A DNA stretch of 64,000 nt, from contig OZ254082.1 of the NCBI GenBank assembly GCA_965267535.1, positions 2,046,001-2,110,000 on the forward strand, given 5' to 3'. The notes below the pieces were generated by a model. It worked only from the letters and a program-made list of their open reading frames with translations. It did no database searches and was not told where the DNA came from. Source of the DNA: CAXBNB01 sp965267535 (GTDB lineage: Bacteria > Bacteroidota > Bacteroidia > Cytophagales > Cyclobacteriaceae). This document shows positions 26,584 to 36,030 of the stretch, in pieces. Position 1 is the first letter of the stretch. Each line of letters starts with the position of its first letter. The position numbers and the translations under genes are program-made.

Positions 26584-27393
26584 CTATCGGTTGCTATTGA
26601 ATCCTCTTAATTTGATAGCCGTTAGTTTGTTTTTGGTATCGAGAGGAAAGTCACCTTTCATCATCCAGTCATAGTAGCCGGGTTCTTTGGCAAATATTTC
26701 TTCTACGGGTTTGTTTCTATGCTTGCCAAAGTTGAAAACTTCTACTCCTTTATCGTTTTTGACGATACGACCAGCCAAATCCACCATGTTCGAAGCGGTA
26801 ATGTTGTGTAGGGTAGCCATATCATTTTCGATCACACCGAGCTTTTTACCCAGATTGTCAACTACTTCCTGACCCTCGTATTTTTCCACCTGGGCTTTTA
26901 GTACCTCAAATGTAGCCAGCGTGTCGGCTTCTGCTCCATGGGCACCTTCCAGCTCCTTGCCGCAATAAAACTTGTAAGCTGCGGTGAGTGTCCGCTTTTC
27001 CATCATGTGGAAAATTTTTTGTGCATCTATCAGCTTACGATTGCTCACGTCAAAGTCTACGTCTGCTCTCAAAAATTCCTCAACCAGCATGGGTACATCA
27101 AACTTCAGGATGTTGAAACCTGCCAGGTCACACCCTTCCAGAAAAGCCGCCAGGTTTTTAGCTATGCTCTTAAAGGTAGGCTCATTTTCCACATCCTTGT
27201 CGTATATGCCGTGGATAAGGCTCGACTCCAGAGGAATAGGAATGGTAGGGTTTACTTTCAGGGTTTTTATGGTGGTTTCTCCATTGAGGAGAACTTTCAC
27301 AAAAGACAACTCAACGATACGATCGTTGGTAGTATTGATGCCGGTGGTTTCAAGATCGAAGAATACGAGAGGGTTTCTGAGTTTTAGTTGCAT
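26584..27393 (-). CDS. 3'-5' exonuclease (DnaQ/DEDDh) with ExoX-like C-terminal domain
   Basis: 269 residues. DEDDh motifs: FFDLETTGINTTNDRIVE (ExoI), FNILKFDVPMLVEEFL (ExoII) and GAHGAEADTLATFEVL (ExoIII with His and Asp). The C-terminal ~70 residues (VFNFGKHRNKPVEEI, EPGYYDWMMKGDFP) are the ExoX-like C-terminal domain. It is a stand-alone proofreading or repair nuclease, not the pol III epsilon subunit, which would be shorter in motifs and paired with PolC. It lies 42 bp from mpl on the same strand and may share its transcript. Confidence 0.92.
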   Translation of the reverse strand: MQLKLRNPLVFFDLETTGINTTNDRIVELSFVKVLLNGETTIKTLKVNPTIPIPLESSLIHGIYDKDVENEPTFKSIAKNLAAFLEGCDLAGFNILKFDVPMLVEEFLRADVDFDVSNRKLIDAQKIFHMMEKRTLTAAYKFYCGKELEGAHGAEADTLATFEVLKAQVEKYEGQEVVDNLGKKLGVIENDMATLHNITASNMVDLAGRIVKNDKGVEVFNFGKHRNKPVEEIFAKEPGYYDWMMKGDFPLDTKNKLTAIKLRGFNSNR

Positions 27394-27435
27394 AAATAGT
27401 GTTTAGTTGAAATAAAAAACAATCACCAGAAGTGC

Positions 27436-28803
27436 TTAGTTTGTTATTTCCTGAGCAATTTTTTTGATATCGAGTCCATCGAAGTTGCCAGAACTCATGA
27501 AAATGAGGTCTTCATTGGCCCACGATTTTCCCGCTAAGGTTTCTTGCAGTTGGTCGGAATTGTCTATCACCAGCAGGTCTTTTCTTTTAAAGCCCTCCTT
27601 TATTTCATCTTGAGTGATAGCCGGCAATCCTTTGTGGTTCAGCGTTTCTTTGTTGAAGTACACAATGGCTGTGTCCGGTGTATTAAAGGTGTTTTTATAA
27701 TGCTTTAAAAAGTCGCGGCTTAAGCTGCTGAAAGTGTGTAACTCAAAGCAAGCCGTGAGTTTGCGTTTTGGGTGTAGCTCTTTGAGAGCAGCTACGGTGG
27801 CTTTTAGTTTAGAAGGGGCATGCGCAAAATCTTCGTATACCGATACATTGTCGTTTTTGGCGATCAGTGTATTTCTTTTGCTCGACCCTTCAAAACTGGC
27901 TATGGCGGCATTGAATTGCTCGCCGGTAATGCCGATGCGTTGCAGCAGAGCTTTGGCGCCATTAATGTTTTGCATGTTGTGTTTGCCAAAAACCTTCAGG
28001 GGTATTTTTTGCCCTTCAGATTTGAGGATAAACTGGCCGTCTACAACATCGTATTTTGGGGTAGCGTATGGTACGGCTTTTACATCCGGTCTTTCCTTTT
28101 TACAAACCACAGAAGTCATGTCGTCTTCTTCGTTGTATACAAGTGTGCCGGCTTTAGGAGTGTTGTCTGCCAGCGTTTCAAACTGCTCTACGTAGCTATC
28201 CAGCGTAGGGTATACATTGATATGATCCCAGGCTATGCCACTCACGAGAGCTATATGATGCTGATACTTCAAAAACTTAGGAACCCTGTCGATCGGGGAG
28301 GTTAGGTATTCATCGCCTTCTATGATGATCAGCGGTGCATCCGACAGCTTTATTTGTTCCATGCCACTCACTTTAGCGCCCACTACCAGATCGAAATCCC
28401 GCTTGTGGTAGTTGAGCACATGAGCGATAATGGCAGTAATGGTAGTTTTGCCATGACTGCCGCATATGACTACTCGTTGTTTGTTTTTGGATTGCTCATA
28501 GATAAACTCCGGGTAGGAATATACTCGAATCCCCAAAGCCTTGGCTTTGAGTAGTTCCGGGTTATCTTCCCTGGCATGCATGCCCAGTATTACGGCATCC
28601 AGGCTTTCATCTATTTTGTTATCGTCCCATCCAAGGGATGTGGGTAATATACCAGCTGCATCTAAAGCTGATTTAGCCGGGTCATATATTTTGTCATCTG
28701 ATCCGGACACTTGTATTCCATTGTTGTGTAGCGCAATCGCAAGATTGCTCATGACAGAACCCCCAATCGCAATAAAATGTACTTTCTCTATATTCTGGTT
28801 CAT
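27436..28803 (-). CDS. mpl: UDP-MurNAc:L-alanyl-gamma-D-glutamyl-meso-DAP ligase (murein peptide ligase)
   Basis: 455-residue Mur-ligase-family enzyme that recycles the cell-wall tripeptide onto UDP-MurNAc. The N-terminal GGSVMSNLAIALHNNG nucleotide-binding site, the P-loop VVICGSHGKTTITAI, the FEGSSKRNTLI region and EDFAHAPSKLKATV are as in Mpl/MurC. Length matches E. coli Mpl (457). A consensus promoter lies directly upstream. Presence implies meso-DAP peptidoglycan recycling, consistent with the ddl gene nearby. Confidence 0.93.
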   Translation of the reverse strand: MNQNIEKVHFIAIGGSVMSNLAIALHNNGIQVSGSDDKIYDPAKSALDAAGILPTSLGWDDNKIDESLDAVILGMHAREDNPELLKAKALGIRVYSYPEFIYEQSKNKQRVVICGSHGKTTITAIIAHVLNYHKRDFDLVVGAKVSGMEQIKLSDAPLIIIEGDEYLTSPIDRVPKFLKYQHHIALVSGIAWDHINVYPTLDSYVEQFETLADNTPKAGTLVYNEEDDMTSVVCKKERPDVKAVPYATPKYDVVDGQFILKSEGQKIPLKVFGKHNMQNINGAKALLQRIGITGEQFNAAIASFEGSSKRNTLIAKNDNVSVYEDFAHAPSKLKATVAALKELHPKRKLTACFELHTFSSLSRDFLKHYKNTFNTPDTAIVYFNKETLNHKGLPAITQDEIKEGFKRKDLLVIDNSDQLQETLAGKSWANEDLIFMSSGNFDGLDIKKIAQEITN

Positions 28804-29115
28804 AGGTAATTAATAAGTCGTCCAAAAATAAGACAATTTGCTTATCGGACAAATTTAATGCGAAATTCACCTTTTTATATTTAATATGAAACCCGACAGT
28901 CAAGATAGTTGGTACCAAGAGGTACTTTTCTGTTAGATAAAACGACACATCGATGCAGGGGGAAACTTAAAAGATGGATTTGTGTTTTTAACCAAAAAAA
29001 GTGAGCAAGACATAAGCTTGGAGGAAAAATGGTGTTTTTGAGTGCGTATTGGACAATTTACAGTTTGCGTATGAGTAAAAAACGCTAGTTCTTTGCGCAC
29101 AATCGAAACGGTTAT
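28804..29115. other. Divergent intergenic region between mpl and the ABC ATPase gene
   Basis: 312 bp without a gene. It contains the mpl promoter (28823-28853). On the plus side I found only weak -7-like boxes for the ATPase (TACAGTTTG near 29060, TAGTTCTTTG near 29087). Otherwise it is A/T-rich with short tandem-like T and A runs and no clear dyad. Confidence 0.5.
28823..28853 (-). promoter_or_regulatory. Consensus Bacteroidetes promoter for mpl
   Basis: On the minus strand TTTG (28850-28853), exactly 19 bp, then TATTTTTG (28823-28830), a full match to TTTG-N19-TAnnTTTG. Transcription would begin about 10-15 nt before the mpl ATG. Confidence 0.7.
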
Positions 29116-30066
29116 ATGGGTGCAGCAATCAAAGTAAGCAGTGTAAGTAAATCGTTCCCTTCAAAGGAGGGAGCATTGAGTAAAGTTTCTTTTTCCGTAA
29201 AAAAGGGGGAAGTATTGGGTATACTTGGCGAAAGCGGGTCGGGTAAGAGTACGTTGCTCAGGCTTATGGCAGGTTTGGAAGATGCTGATGAAGGAAGTGT
29301 AGTGATAGGAGGCGAGACCATTACCGGGCCGGCTGACAATCTGGTGCCCGGCTATGATTTTATTTCTTTGATGAATCAGCAGTTTCAGCTGCAGCGTTTT
29401 AAGACGATTAGTGAAAATATAGCCTCCGAAATTTATTTTCTCGCACCCGACGATAGAGAAGAGCGAGTGAAAGAACTATTGGCGTTGTGCCGTTTAACAG
29501 ATAAAGCGGATTGCCAGCCCCACGAGTTGTCCGGTGGGCAGCAACAGCGCGTAGCTATCGCAATTGCATTGGCCGGCGATCCTGATGTGGTATTGATGGA
29601 CGAGCCCTTTAGCAGTCTCGATACCCGACTGAAAGCAATAATCCGACAGGAAATAATAGAGATACTCAGGCAGGCCGGCGTTACTGTAGTGATGGTGAGC
29701 CACGACCATGCCGATGCATTGTCGGTTGCGGATAGAATTATGGTGCTGAAGGACGGTAAAAAAGTGCAACTAGATACACCTGAGGCATTGTATCACGCAC
29801 CAAAAAACGAGTACGCCGCACGGTTTTTGGGCCCTATAAACTACCTGTTCGATGGTAGAGCCGTTCGTCCGGAGCAAATACGGATTGCAGCAGAAGGCCC
29901 TTATAGCGGCAAAGTCAAAGCACATACATTTCAGGGAATGCACTATCACATACAGGTTCAGAGTACATTGTCAGATACGAGTATTTTGCTTTATGCGCCC
30001 CATAAGGTAGAGGCCGGTCAAACTGTTCGGTTTGCGATAGATTCTAAAAGAGAAACATACGAATAA
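29116..30066 (+). CDS. ABC transporter ATP-binding protein (Fe3+/polyamine-type), orphan
   Basis: 316 residues with the full ATPase set: Walker A GESGSGKSTLL, Q-loop LMNQQFQLQ, signature LSGGQQQRVAIA, Walker B VVLMDEPFSSLD and the H-switch MVSHDHAD. A C-terminal ~70-residue TOBE-like domain (VRPEQIRIAAEGPYSGKV) places it with the PotA/FbpC-type importer ATPases. No permease or binding protein is adjacent, so it must work with subunits encoded elsewhere. It starts a two-gene unit with glycerate kinase (18-bp gap), which hints at, but does not prove, a link to glycerate or sugar-acid uptake. Confidence 0.93.
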   Translation: MGAAIKVSSVSKSFPSKEGALSKVSFSVKKGEVLGILGESGSGKSTLLRLMAGLEDADEGSVVIGGETITGPADNLVPGYDFISLMNQQFQLQRFKTISENIASEIYFLAPDDREERVKELLALCRLTDKADCQPHELSGGQQQRVAIAIALAGDPDVVLMDEPFSSLDTRLKAIIRQEIIEILRQAGVTVVMVSHDHADALSVADRIMVLKDGKKVQLDTPEALYHAPKNEYAARFLGPINYLFDGRAVRPEQIRIAAEGPYSGKVKAHTFQGMHYHIQVQSTLSDTSILLYAPHKVEAGQTVRFAIDSKRETYE

Positions 30067-30084
30067 TTATACAGATACACTATT

Positions 30085-31215
30085 ATGAAAATTTTACTTT
30101 CTCCTGATAAGTTCAAGGGGTCCTTGTCAGCAGATCAGGTGTGTGATGCTTTGCAGGCTGGTATACAGCGTTTTGATAGGTCTATCGAAGTGCTGCAACA
30201 CCCTCTGGCTGATGGGGGTGAGGGTACACTGGAGGTGCTTGGTGCATCTATTGATCTGGAAACAGTCTATTGTGAAGTTAACGATCCACTATTCCGACCG
30301 ATAACTGCCAGCTACCAATGCTCAGCAGATAGCGCCTATATAGAAATGGCAGCAGCGTCGGGTTTGCCTTTGCTCGAAGAGAGTGAAAGAAATTGCCTGC
30401 ATACGACTACTTACGGGACGGGAGAGTTGATCGCTGATGCAATAAGGAAAGGGAAACAACATATATACCTTTTTGTAGGCGGCAGTGCCACCAACGACGC
30501 TGGGATAGGCATGGCCCAGGCGTTGGGATATCGTTTTCTCAACGACACTGGTGATGAAATAAAACCGGTAGGCGGAGAGTTGGTTAACCTGAGAAAGATC
30601 AAAACTGACGCATTGAAAGCAGACCTTTCACAAATTCGCTTTACTGTAGTGTGTGATGTGAAGAATCCACTCTACGGGGAGCAGGGTGCTGCAGTGATGT
30701 ATGGTGCACAGAAGGGGGCAGATGAAAACGCGATCCGTTTACTGGACAAAGGCTTGCGGCAGTTTGCTGATGTAGTTGCTGTTGACTTAAACAAAGAAGT
30801 AGCTCATATAGAGGGCGCTGGGGCTGCCGGTGGTATAGCTGCCGGAGCTGTGGCTTTTTTCGATGCTACCATCCAACCGGGTATTCAAACCTTAATGGCT
30901 ATAACATCTTATAAAGAAAAGCTGAAAGGAGTAGATCTGATTATCACCGGTGAAGGAAAGCTGGATTGCCAGACAATACAGGGTAAGGTGATCCATGGGG
31001 TAGATGAAGTTTCCGGAGCGTTTAACATTCCCTATGCTATTGTGTGTGGAGTGCTGCACGACGAAGCGCTGGTACGCGAAAAATTACAGGCGGTATCTAT
31101 CCGTCAGGTTATGCAACCCGGTATGCCTGTGGAAAAAGCCATGAAGGATGCGGCACTGTATGTAGAGCAACTGGGATACGATACTGTTGCAGCGTTTGTA
31201 AAACAAAAAGCATAA
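30085..31215 (+). CDS. Glycerate kinase (type I, GarK family)
   Basis: 376 residues. It phosphorylates D-glycerate. The family's first block (MKILLSPDKFKGSLSADQV), ADGGEGTLEVL, VGGSATNDAGIGMAQALG and the C-terminal ITGEGKLDCQTIQGK are all present. Length fits the glycerate kinase family (about 380). Genes for a D-2-hydroxyacid dehydrogenase (57622) and transketolase (31334) are elsewhere in the window, in line with C3 acid metabolism, though not in this operon. A complex inverted-repeat element follows the stop by 5 nt. Confidence 0.95.
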   Translation: MKILLSPDKFKGSLSADQVCDALQAGIQRFDRSIEVLQHPLADGGEGTLEVLGASIDLETVYCEVNDPLFRPITASYQCSADSAYIEMAAASGLPLLEESERNCLHTTTYGTGELIADAIRKGKQHIYLFVGGSATNDAGIGMAQALGYRFLNDTGDEIKPVGGELVNLRKIKTDALKADLSQIRFTVVCDVKNPLYGEQGAAVMYGAQKGADENAIRLLDKGLRQFADVVAVDLNKEVAHIEGAGAAGGIAAGAVAFFDATIQPGIQTLMAITSYKEKLKGVDLIITGEGKLDCQTIQGKVIHGVDEVSGAFNIPYAIVCGVLHDEALVREKLQAVSIRQVMQPGMPVEKAMKDAALYVEQLGYDTVAAFVKQKA

Positions 31216-31220
31216 AAAAA

Positions 31221-31324
31221 GAAGCTGTTTCAACAAACAGGTAATTCCTGCAGGGTTCTTCCTTGTAGAAATTACGCTCAAAAATAGTCTGTAGGACTGT
31301 TTTTGATGTTTTTGAAACAGCTTC
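31221..31324. ncRNA. Three-armed inverted-repeat element between glycerate kinase and transketolase genes
   Basis: Outer arms GAAGCTGTTTCAA (31221-31233) and TTGAAACAGCTTC (31312-31324) pair perfectly over 13 bp. They enclose two further hairpins: GTAATTCCTGCA with TGTAGAAATTAC (31241-31252 / 31264-31275, one mismatch plus one G-U) and AAAAATAGTC with GACTGTTTTT (31280-31289 / 31295-31304, one G-U wobble). The layout is a three-way junction. It may be a double terminator for convergent genes, a small structured RNA, or a decayed MITE-like repeat; the outer arms are flanked by A-runs, which favours termination. Identity unproven. Confidence 0.55.
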
Positions 31325-31333
31325 TGGTATACT

Positions 31334-33385
31334 TTATTTACCTAAAAAGGCAACTACTTTTTCGAACACCTGCTCGCCGGTAAATCCAAACTTCTCGTCG
31401 AGTACTTTAGCAGGGGCAGAGTAGCCAAAATGATCAAGACCAACTACTTCGCCTTTGTAGCCCACTATAGGGCGTAGTGTTTCGGGTAGTCCTGCTGTAA
31501 GGCCAAATACCGGCACATCGTTTGGCAACAAAGCATCTTGATAGGCCTGATCCTGCTGACGGAAAAGTCCATCGGAGATTACAGACAGCACGCGTACGTT
31601 TAGTGATTTTTTCTCTTCCAACAGAGAAGCAGCATCGAGTAGCGTAGATACTTCAGAGCCATTGCCAACCAGTACTACATCCGGATTGGTGGTGTCTTTT
31701 ACTGCGTAAGCTCCTTTTCCGGCCTGCAAAGCATCTTCATAGCGACTCTTGCCTACCGTAGGGATGTCTTTTATGTTTTGGCGAGACAATATAAGTGCAG
31801 TAGGTACTTTGGTATTTTCCAGAGCCATTTTCCAGGCCACTGTGGTTTCCACTGCATCAGCCGGACGCAATGCCAGCATACTCATATCTCCGGAGTGGTT
31901 TTTGATTTTTTCCATCAAACGAATCTGTGCTTCCTGCTCTATGGGCTGGTGTGTAGGGCCATCTTCTCCCACACGGAAAGCATCGTGAGTCCACACATAT
32001 TTTACGGGTAGTTCCATGAGAGCAGACAGTCTTACCGCAGGCTTCATGTAATCCGAAAAGACAAAGAAAGTACCTACTACAGGGATAATACCCCCGTGCA
32101 ATGCCATACCGTTGGCGATAGCGGCCATGGTAAATTCGGCCACACCGGCTTGTAAGAATGCTCCCGAGAAATCTCCTTTTTTGAAAGAAGTGGTTTTCTT
32201 TAAAAAGCCGTCCGTTTTGTCACTGTTTGACAAGTCAGCCGATGCTACGATCATGTTTTCTACCTGATCGGCAAAGAGTCCCAGCATAGCCGATGAAGCG
32301 GCACGGCTGGCAATGTTTTCTTTCTGTACTACAGCACTGTAGTCTATTTCGGGGATGTCGCCACTTATGAATTTGTCCAGTTTAGCGGCAAGTTCAGGGT
32401 TAGCAGCAGCCCATTCTTTTTGTTCTTGTTTTTTTGCAGCAGCGTACTTGCGTTTTTTATCCAGAGCCTGAGCGTAGTATTCTTCTACATCGGGGAAAAT
32501 TGAAAAATGATTTTCAGGATCTCCACCCAGGTTTTCTATGGTTTTGCTGAGCGATGCACCAGCACCGGTTAGTGGCTGACCATGTGTTTCAAAACGTGCT
32601 TCGAAGCTATCACCTCCATCGGTAACAGCACCTTTGCCCATAATGGTTTTTCCTATGATCAGTGTAGGTTTTTCAGTCTCTGCCACAGCTTCGTCGAGTG
32701 CTTTTCGGATTTGCTGGTGGTCGTGTCCGTCGATAGTGGTAACACGCCATCCCCATGCCTCGTATTTTTTGGCTGTATCTTCATTGGTCACATCTGAGGT
32801 GGCCGAAGAAAGCTGTAGGTCGTTGGAGTCGAAAAACATAACGAGGTTGCTCAGTCCCAGAAAACCTGCAATACGGCCGGCTCCCTGCGATATTTCTTCC
32901 TGAATACCCCCATCTGAAATGTAGGTAAAGGTTTTGTGAGCCATCCATTCGCCAAATCGCTGCACCAGAAACCGCTCTGCGATAGCAGCTCCCACGGCCA
33001 TTACATGACCTTGCCCCAAAGGACCTGAGGTGTTTTCTACACCACGTGCTACGTCTACTTCAGGGTGGCCGGGAGTACAGCTGCCCCACTGGCGGAAATT
33101 AGCCAGATCTTCCATCGAGTAGTGCTTTTGCAAAGCCAGCGCTGAGTATAGCATGGGCGACATGTGCCCCGGGTCGAGGAAAAAGCGGTCGCGGTTTGGC
33201 CAGCTCATATCGTCCGGATCATAGTTGAGATAGTCCGCATAGAGTATGTGGATGAAATCTGCTCCGCCCATAGGGCCGCCCGGGTGTCCTGATTTGGCTT
33301 TTTCTACCATAGCTGCAGACAAGATTCGGATGTTGTCGGCGGCTTGTAAGTCAACGCTTTTTTTCGCTACTGATGTACTAGACAT
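31334..33385 (-). CDS. tkt: Transketolase
   Basis: 683 residues, full length for a single-chain transketolase of the pentose phosphate pathway. The thiamine diphosphate motif is present in GDGG form variant as ISDGGIQEEISQG, with the N-terminal SGHPGGPMG, the pyrimidine-domain block WTHDAFRVGEDGPTHQPIEQ and SRQNI. The gene is monocistronic on the minus strand; downstream is the three-armed element. No promoter consensus is obvious in the 650 bp upstream. The residue order ISDGG rather than the usual GDG is a small deviation worth noting. Confidence 0.95.
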   Translation of the reverse strand: MSSTSVAKKSVDLQAADNIRILSAAMVEKAKSGHPGGPMGGADFIHILYADYLNYDPDDMSWPNRDRFFLDPGHMSPMLYSALALQKHYSMEDLANFRQWGSCTPGHPEVDVARGVENTSGPLGQGHVMAVGAAIAERFLVQRFGEWMAHKTFTYISDGGIQEEISQGAGRIAGFLGLSNLVMFFDSNDLQLSSATSDVTNEDTAKKYEAWGWRVTTIDGHDHQQIRKALDEAVAETEKPTLIIGKTIMGKGAVTDGGDSFEARFETHGQPLTGAGASLSKTIENLGGDPENHFSIFPDVEEYYAQALDKKRKYAAAKKQEQKEWAAANPELAAKLDKFISGDIPEIDYSAVVQKENIASRAASSAMLGLFADQVENMIVASADLSNSDKTDGFLKKTTSFKKGDFSGAFLQAGVAEFTMAAIANGMALHGGIIPVVGTFFVFSDYMKPAVRLSALMELPVKYVWTHDAFRVGEDGPTHQPIEQEAQIRLMEKIKNHSGDMSMLALRPADAVETTVAWKMALENTKVPTALILSRQNIKDIPTVGKSRYEDALQAGKGAYAVKDTTNPDVVLVGNGSEVSTLLDAASLLEEKKSLNVRVLSVISDGLFRQQDQAYQDALLPNDVPVFGLTAGLPETLRPIVGYKGEVVGLDHFGYSAPAKVLDEKFGFTGEQVFEKVVAFLGK

Positions 33386-34044
33386 TTATCTTATGATTAT
33401 AATTATTTGAAATAAGGCAGGAAGATTGTATTCATGTTTTTGCCACTAGGCAATAAAATATGGCGCGAAGGTAAAAGGTTTTTATGTTTTTTGTAGTATG
33501 AACCCCTGTATTTTCGGGTATATGCTGTGGTTTTTTAAACCCTGATGTAGCTCATTGGGAGATGTATTGAAACAGTGAAAGCATAAGCTTGTATTTCTTC
33601 GGATAAGTATGTCTTGCACTTGTATGGGCTGAAGTAGTTGGCTTGCCTTCCGGAGCTCAATGATACCTGGTGTGGCCTGCATGAGTTTGTCGGTAGATTT
33701 ACAGAATGTTATTATGTTTTTTCAGGTTAATTATATTTTTATTTTTCTAATAAGTAATTGAATTTTTTTAATAGGGAATGTAAAAAAAATGCCTTCTTGA
33801 GTTGGCTTATTCTGTATTAATGGAATAGCTTTATGAAGTTTTTTAAAAAGCTGTAACTTGTTAACCCAAATATGATCTTGTTATTTCTGTCAGCTTTCTT
33901 TTGGAGAGGTAAAGCAGACAGGGCTAACCGGCAGTGCTGACTGTGAAGTGTAGTGATACCACGCTATGGATGTTGCTAATTTTAATTTGAGTCAATTCAT
34001 GTGGGCAAAACAGCGAATTGTAAAAACGTGCATCCAAAAAAGTG
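33386..34044. other. Gene-poor intergenic region upstream of transketolase and the histidine kinase
   Basis: 659 bp with no gene I can support. It is A/T-rich with T-tracts around 33720-33780 and short dyads (GGTTTTTTAAACC near 33530). A 66-codon minus frame at 33482-33682 has no start-site support or family resemblance. The region should hold the divergent promoters of tkt and the kinase gene, but I found no clear TAnnTTTG box on either strand. Confidence 0.5.
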
Positions 34045-36030
34045 ATGATAGGACAATTGAAAGTATCAAACTCAGTATTTAGTATATTCACAGGTGTTAG
34101 CACAATTACGGTAAGTATCGCAGTGATACTGGGCTGGTTATTAGGCGTGGAGTGGCCGCTCAATATTATAGCAGACGGCCCCAGTATGAAGTTTAATACG
34201 GCCCTTCTTTTTCTGGTATTGGCTGTAGGGGTTTTCCAGCGGGCAGATGGCCAGCGCTATGCACATTTCATTCGTTTGCTTTCAGGAGCTTTTGTGTTTT
34301 TGTTTGCTTTTGTCACGTTGTGCCAGGATGTATTTGGTTTCAGCTTTCACATCGATTTTCTGTTTGTAAAAGATACTCTCTCCGATACATCTGTACCGGG
34401 CAGGATGTCGCCGGCTACAGCTTTAAGTTTTATGCTTTTGGGAGCTGTTTTTGTAATGAAGTCGTCTTCTCTGGCTAAGAATCGGCTATTTATTCAAAAT
34501 GTCTTATTTGTCGTTACACTTATATCTTTTGTGGGACTTGTGGGATATGCGTTGCAGATATCTCCAGAGCAAAAAATACTGCCTTTCAGGTCTATGGCGT
34601 TTCATACCTCTTTTTTGTTTTTTATAGTTTCATTGAGTTTACTTTTCGAAAATCCCGATATAGGCTTTCCCAGAATAGTAAGTGGCAAGCACGAAGGAAG
34701 TAAAATGCTAAGGTGGCTTTTGCCTTTTAATTTGCTGCTGCCCGTGATGTTGGGTTTTTTGTTGCTTTGGTCGTTTAACAATGGCTGGATAGACCTGGAG
34801 TACGGTATCGTTATCGATACGGTGATATTTACGTTGCTTAGTCTGGGCTATATAGTTATTGTGTCTATGGGGCTCAATAAATACGACAAAAAAAGAGAAG
34901 TGCTTGAGCAGTCACTGAAGGCAGCCAATCAGGAATTGGCGCATTTCAAAAAAGCACTGGATGAAAATGCTATAGTGGTGATAACCAACAAAGATGACAG
35001 CATTGAATATGTAAATGATAAGTTTTGCGAGATATCGCAATACTCCAGAGAAGAATTGCTGGGACAGACACATCGCATAGTCAACTCCGGACATCACCCG
35101 GAATCTTTTTTTAGAGAAATGTGGGAAACGATATCCAGCGGTAAACCTTGGGTGGGTGAAATTAAGAACAAGGCCAAAGACGGTAGTTTTTATTGGGTGT
35201 TTACCAGCATAGTGCCCTTTACCAACGACGATGGAGAGATATATCGTTATTTATCCATCAGGCATGATATAACTCAGCGAAAAGAGGTTGAGCAATTGCT
35301 TTCGTCTCAGTACATACCTACTCTGGAAAGGAAAAATAAAGAACTTGAGCAGTTTGTGTTTATTGCGTCTCACGATTTGCAGGAGCCATTGCGATCGGTA
35401 CAAAGTATTGTGGGGCTTTTAGAAAAAGAATACAAAGGCAAGCTGGATGAGGTAGCAGACGAATACCTTGGGTTTATCACCAAGTCTACCGATAGAATGG
35501 CAGATTTGATCAAAGGATTACTGGATTATTCCCGGATTGGGGGCAAGAAAATACTGGAAGAAGTGGATTGCAATGAGATTTTGCAGGAAATTCAGGACGA
35601 CCTGGGGTCCTACATAGCTTCTACCAATTCCAAATTGACAGTAGATGAATTGCCACGGATTCACGTGTATCGTACCGAATTGAGGTTGTTGTTTCAAAAC
35701 CTGATCAATAACGCGATCAAGTTTAGAAAAAAAGATGTGGCCCCTGAAATACATGTGAGTGCAGTGCGAGAAAACGGACACTGGCGTTTTTCAATAGCTG
35801 ACAATGGTATTGGAATAGCACCACAGCACCATCAGAAAATATTTACAATTTTCCATAGAATACATAGCCGTAAAGATTATGACGGTACCGGAATTGGTCT
35901 TTCTCATTGCCAAAAGATTGTTGGTCTTTTTGGTGGTGGGATTTGGGTAGATTCTGAGCCGTCTCACGGCAGTACTTTTCACTTTACTATACCTATAAAT
36001 TTTAAAACATACCATGAAACAAAAGCTTAA
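34045..36030 (+). CDS. Membrane sensor histidine kinase (eight-segment membrane domain, PAS, HisKA, HATPase)
   Basis: 661 residues. The N-terminal ~285 residues hold about eight hydrophobic segments. A coiled linker leads to a PAS/PAC domain (about 305-425: AIVVITNKDDSIEYVNDKFCE, GSFYWVFTSIVPF), then HisKA with phosphoacceptor His443 (FIASHDLQEPLRSV), and a HATPase_c domain (LINNAIKFRKK, IADNGIGIAP, DGTGIGLSHC). The HDLQEP form is the phytochrome-like kinase group. ATG 34045 is used in preference to GTG 34042. The stop overlaps the next gene, a receiver protein, by 17 bp, so the pair is translationally coupled. Stimulus unknown. Confidence 0.93.
   Translation: MIGQLKVSNSVFSIFTGVSTITVSIAVILGWLLGVEWPLNIIADGPSMKFNTALLFLVLAVGVFQRADGQRYAHFIRLLSGAFVFLFAFVTLCQDVFGFSFHIDFLFVKDTLSDTSVPGRMSPATALSFMLLGAVFVMKSSSLAKNRLFIQNVLFVVTLISFVGLVGYALQISPEQKILPFRSMAFHTSFLFFIVSLSLLFENPDIGFPRIVSGKHEGSKMLRWLLPFNLLLPVMLGFLLLWSFNNGWIDLEYGIVIDTVIFTLLSLGYIVIVSMGLNKYDKKREVLEQSLKAANQELAHFKKALDENAIVVITNKDDSIEYVNDKFCEISQYSREELLGQTHRIVNSGHHPESFFREMWETISSGKPWVGEIKNKAKDGSFYWVFTSIVPFTNDDGEIYRYLSIRHDITQRKEVEQLLSSQYIPTLERKNKELEQFVFIASHDLQEPLRSVQSIVGLLEKEYKGKLDEVADEYLGFITKSTDRMADLIKGLLDYSRIGGKKILEEVDCNEILQEIQDDLGSYIASTNSKLTVDELPRIHVYRTELRLLFQNLINNAIKFRKKDVAPEIHVSAVRENGHWRFSIADNGIGIAPQHHQKIFTIFHRIHSRKDYDGTGIGLSHCQKIVGLFGGGIWVDSEPSHGSTFHFTIPINFKTYHETKA

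Noticed and set aside
27734..28305. Plus-strand frames of 153 and 161 codons opposite mpl
   Set aside because: Antisense shadows of a conserved Mur-ligase gene.
33482..33682. 66-codon minus-strand frame upstream of transketolase
   Set aside because: No family resemblance, no promoter and no conserved start; the region reads as non-coding.
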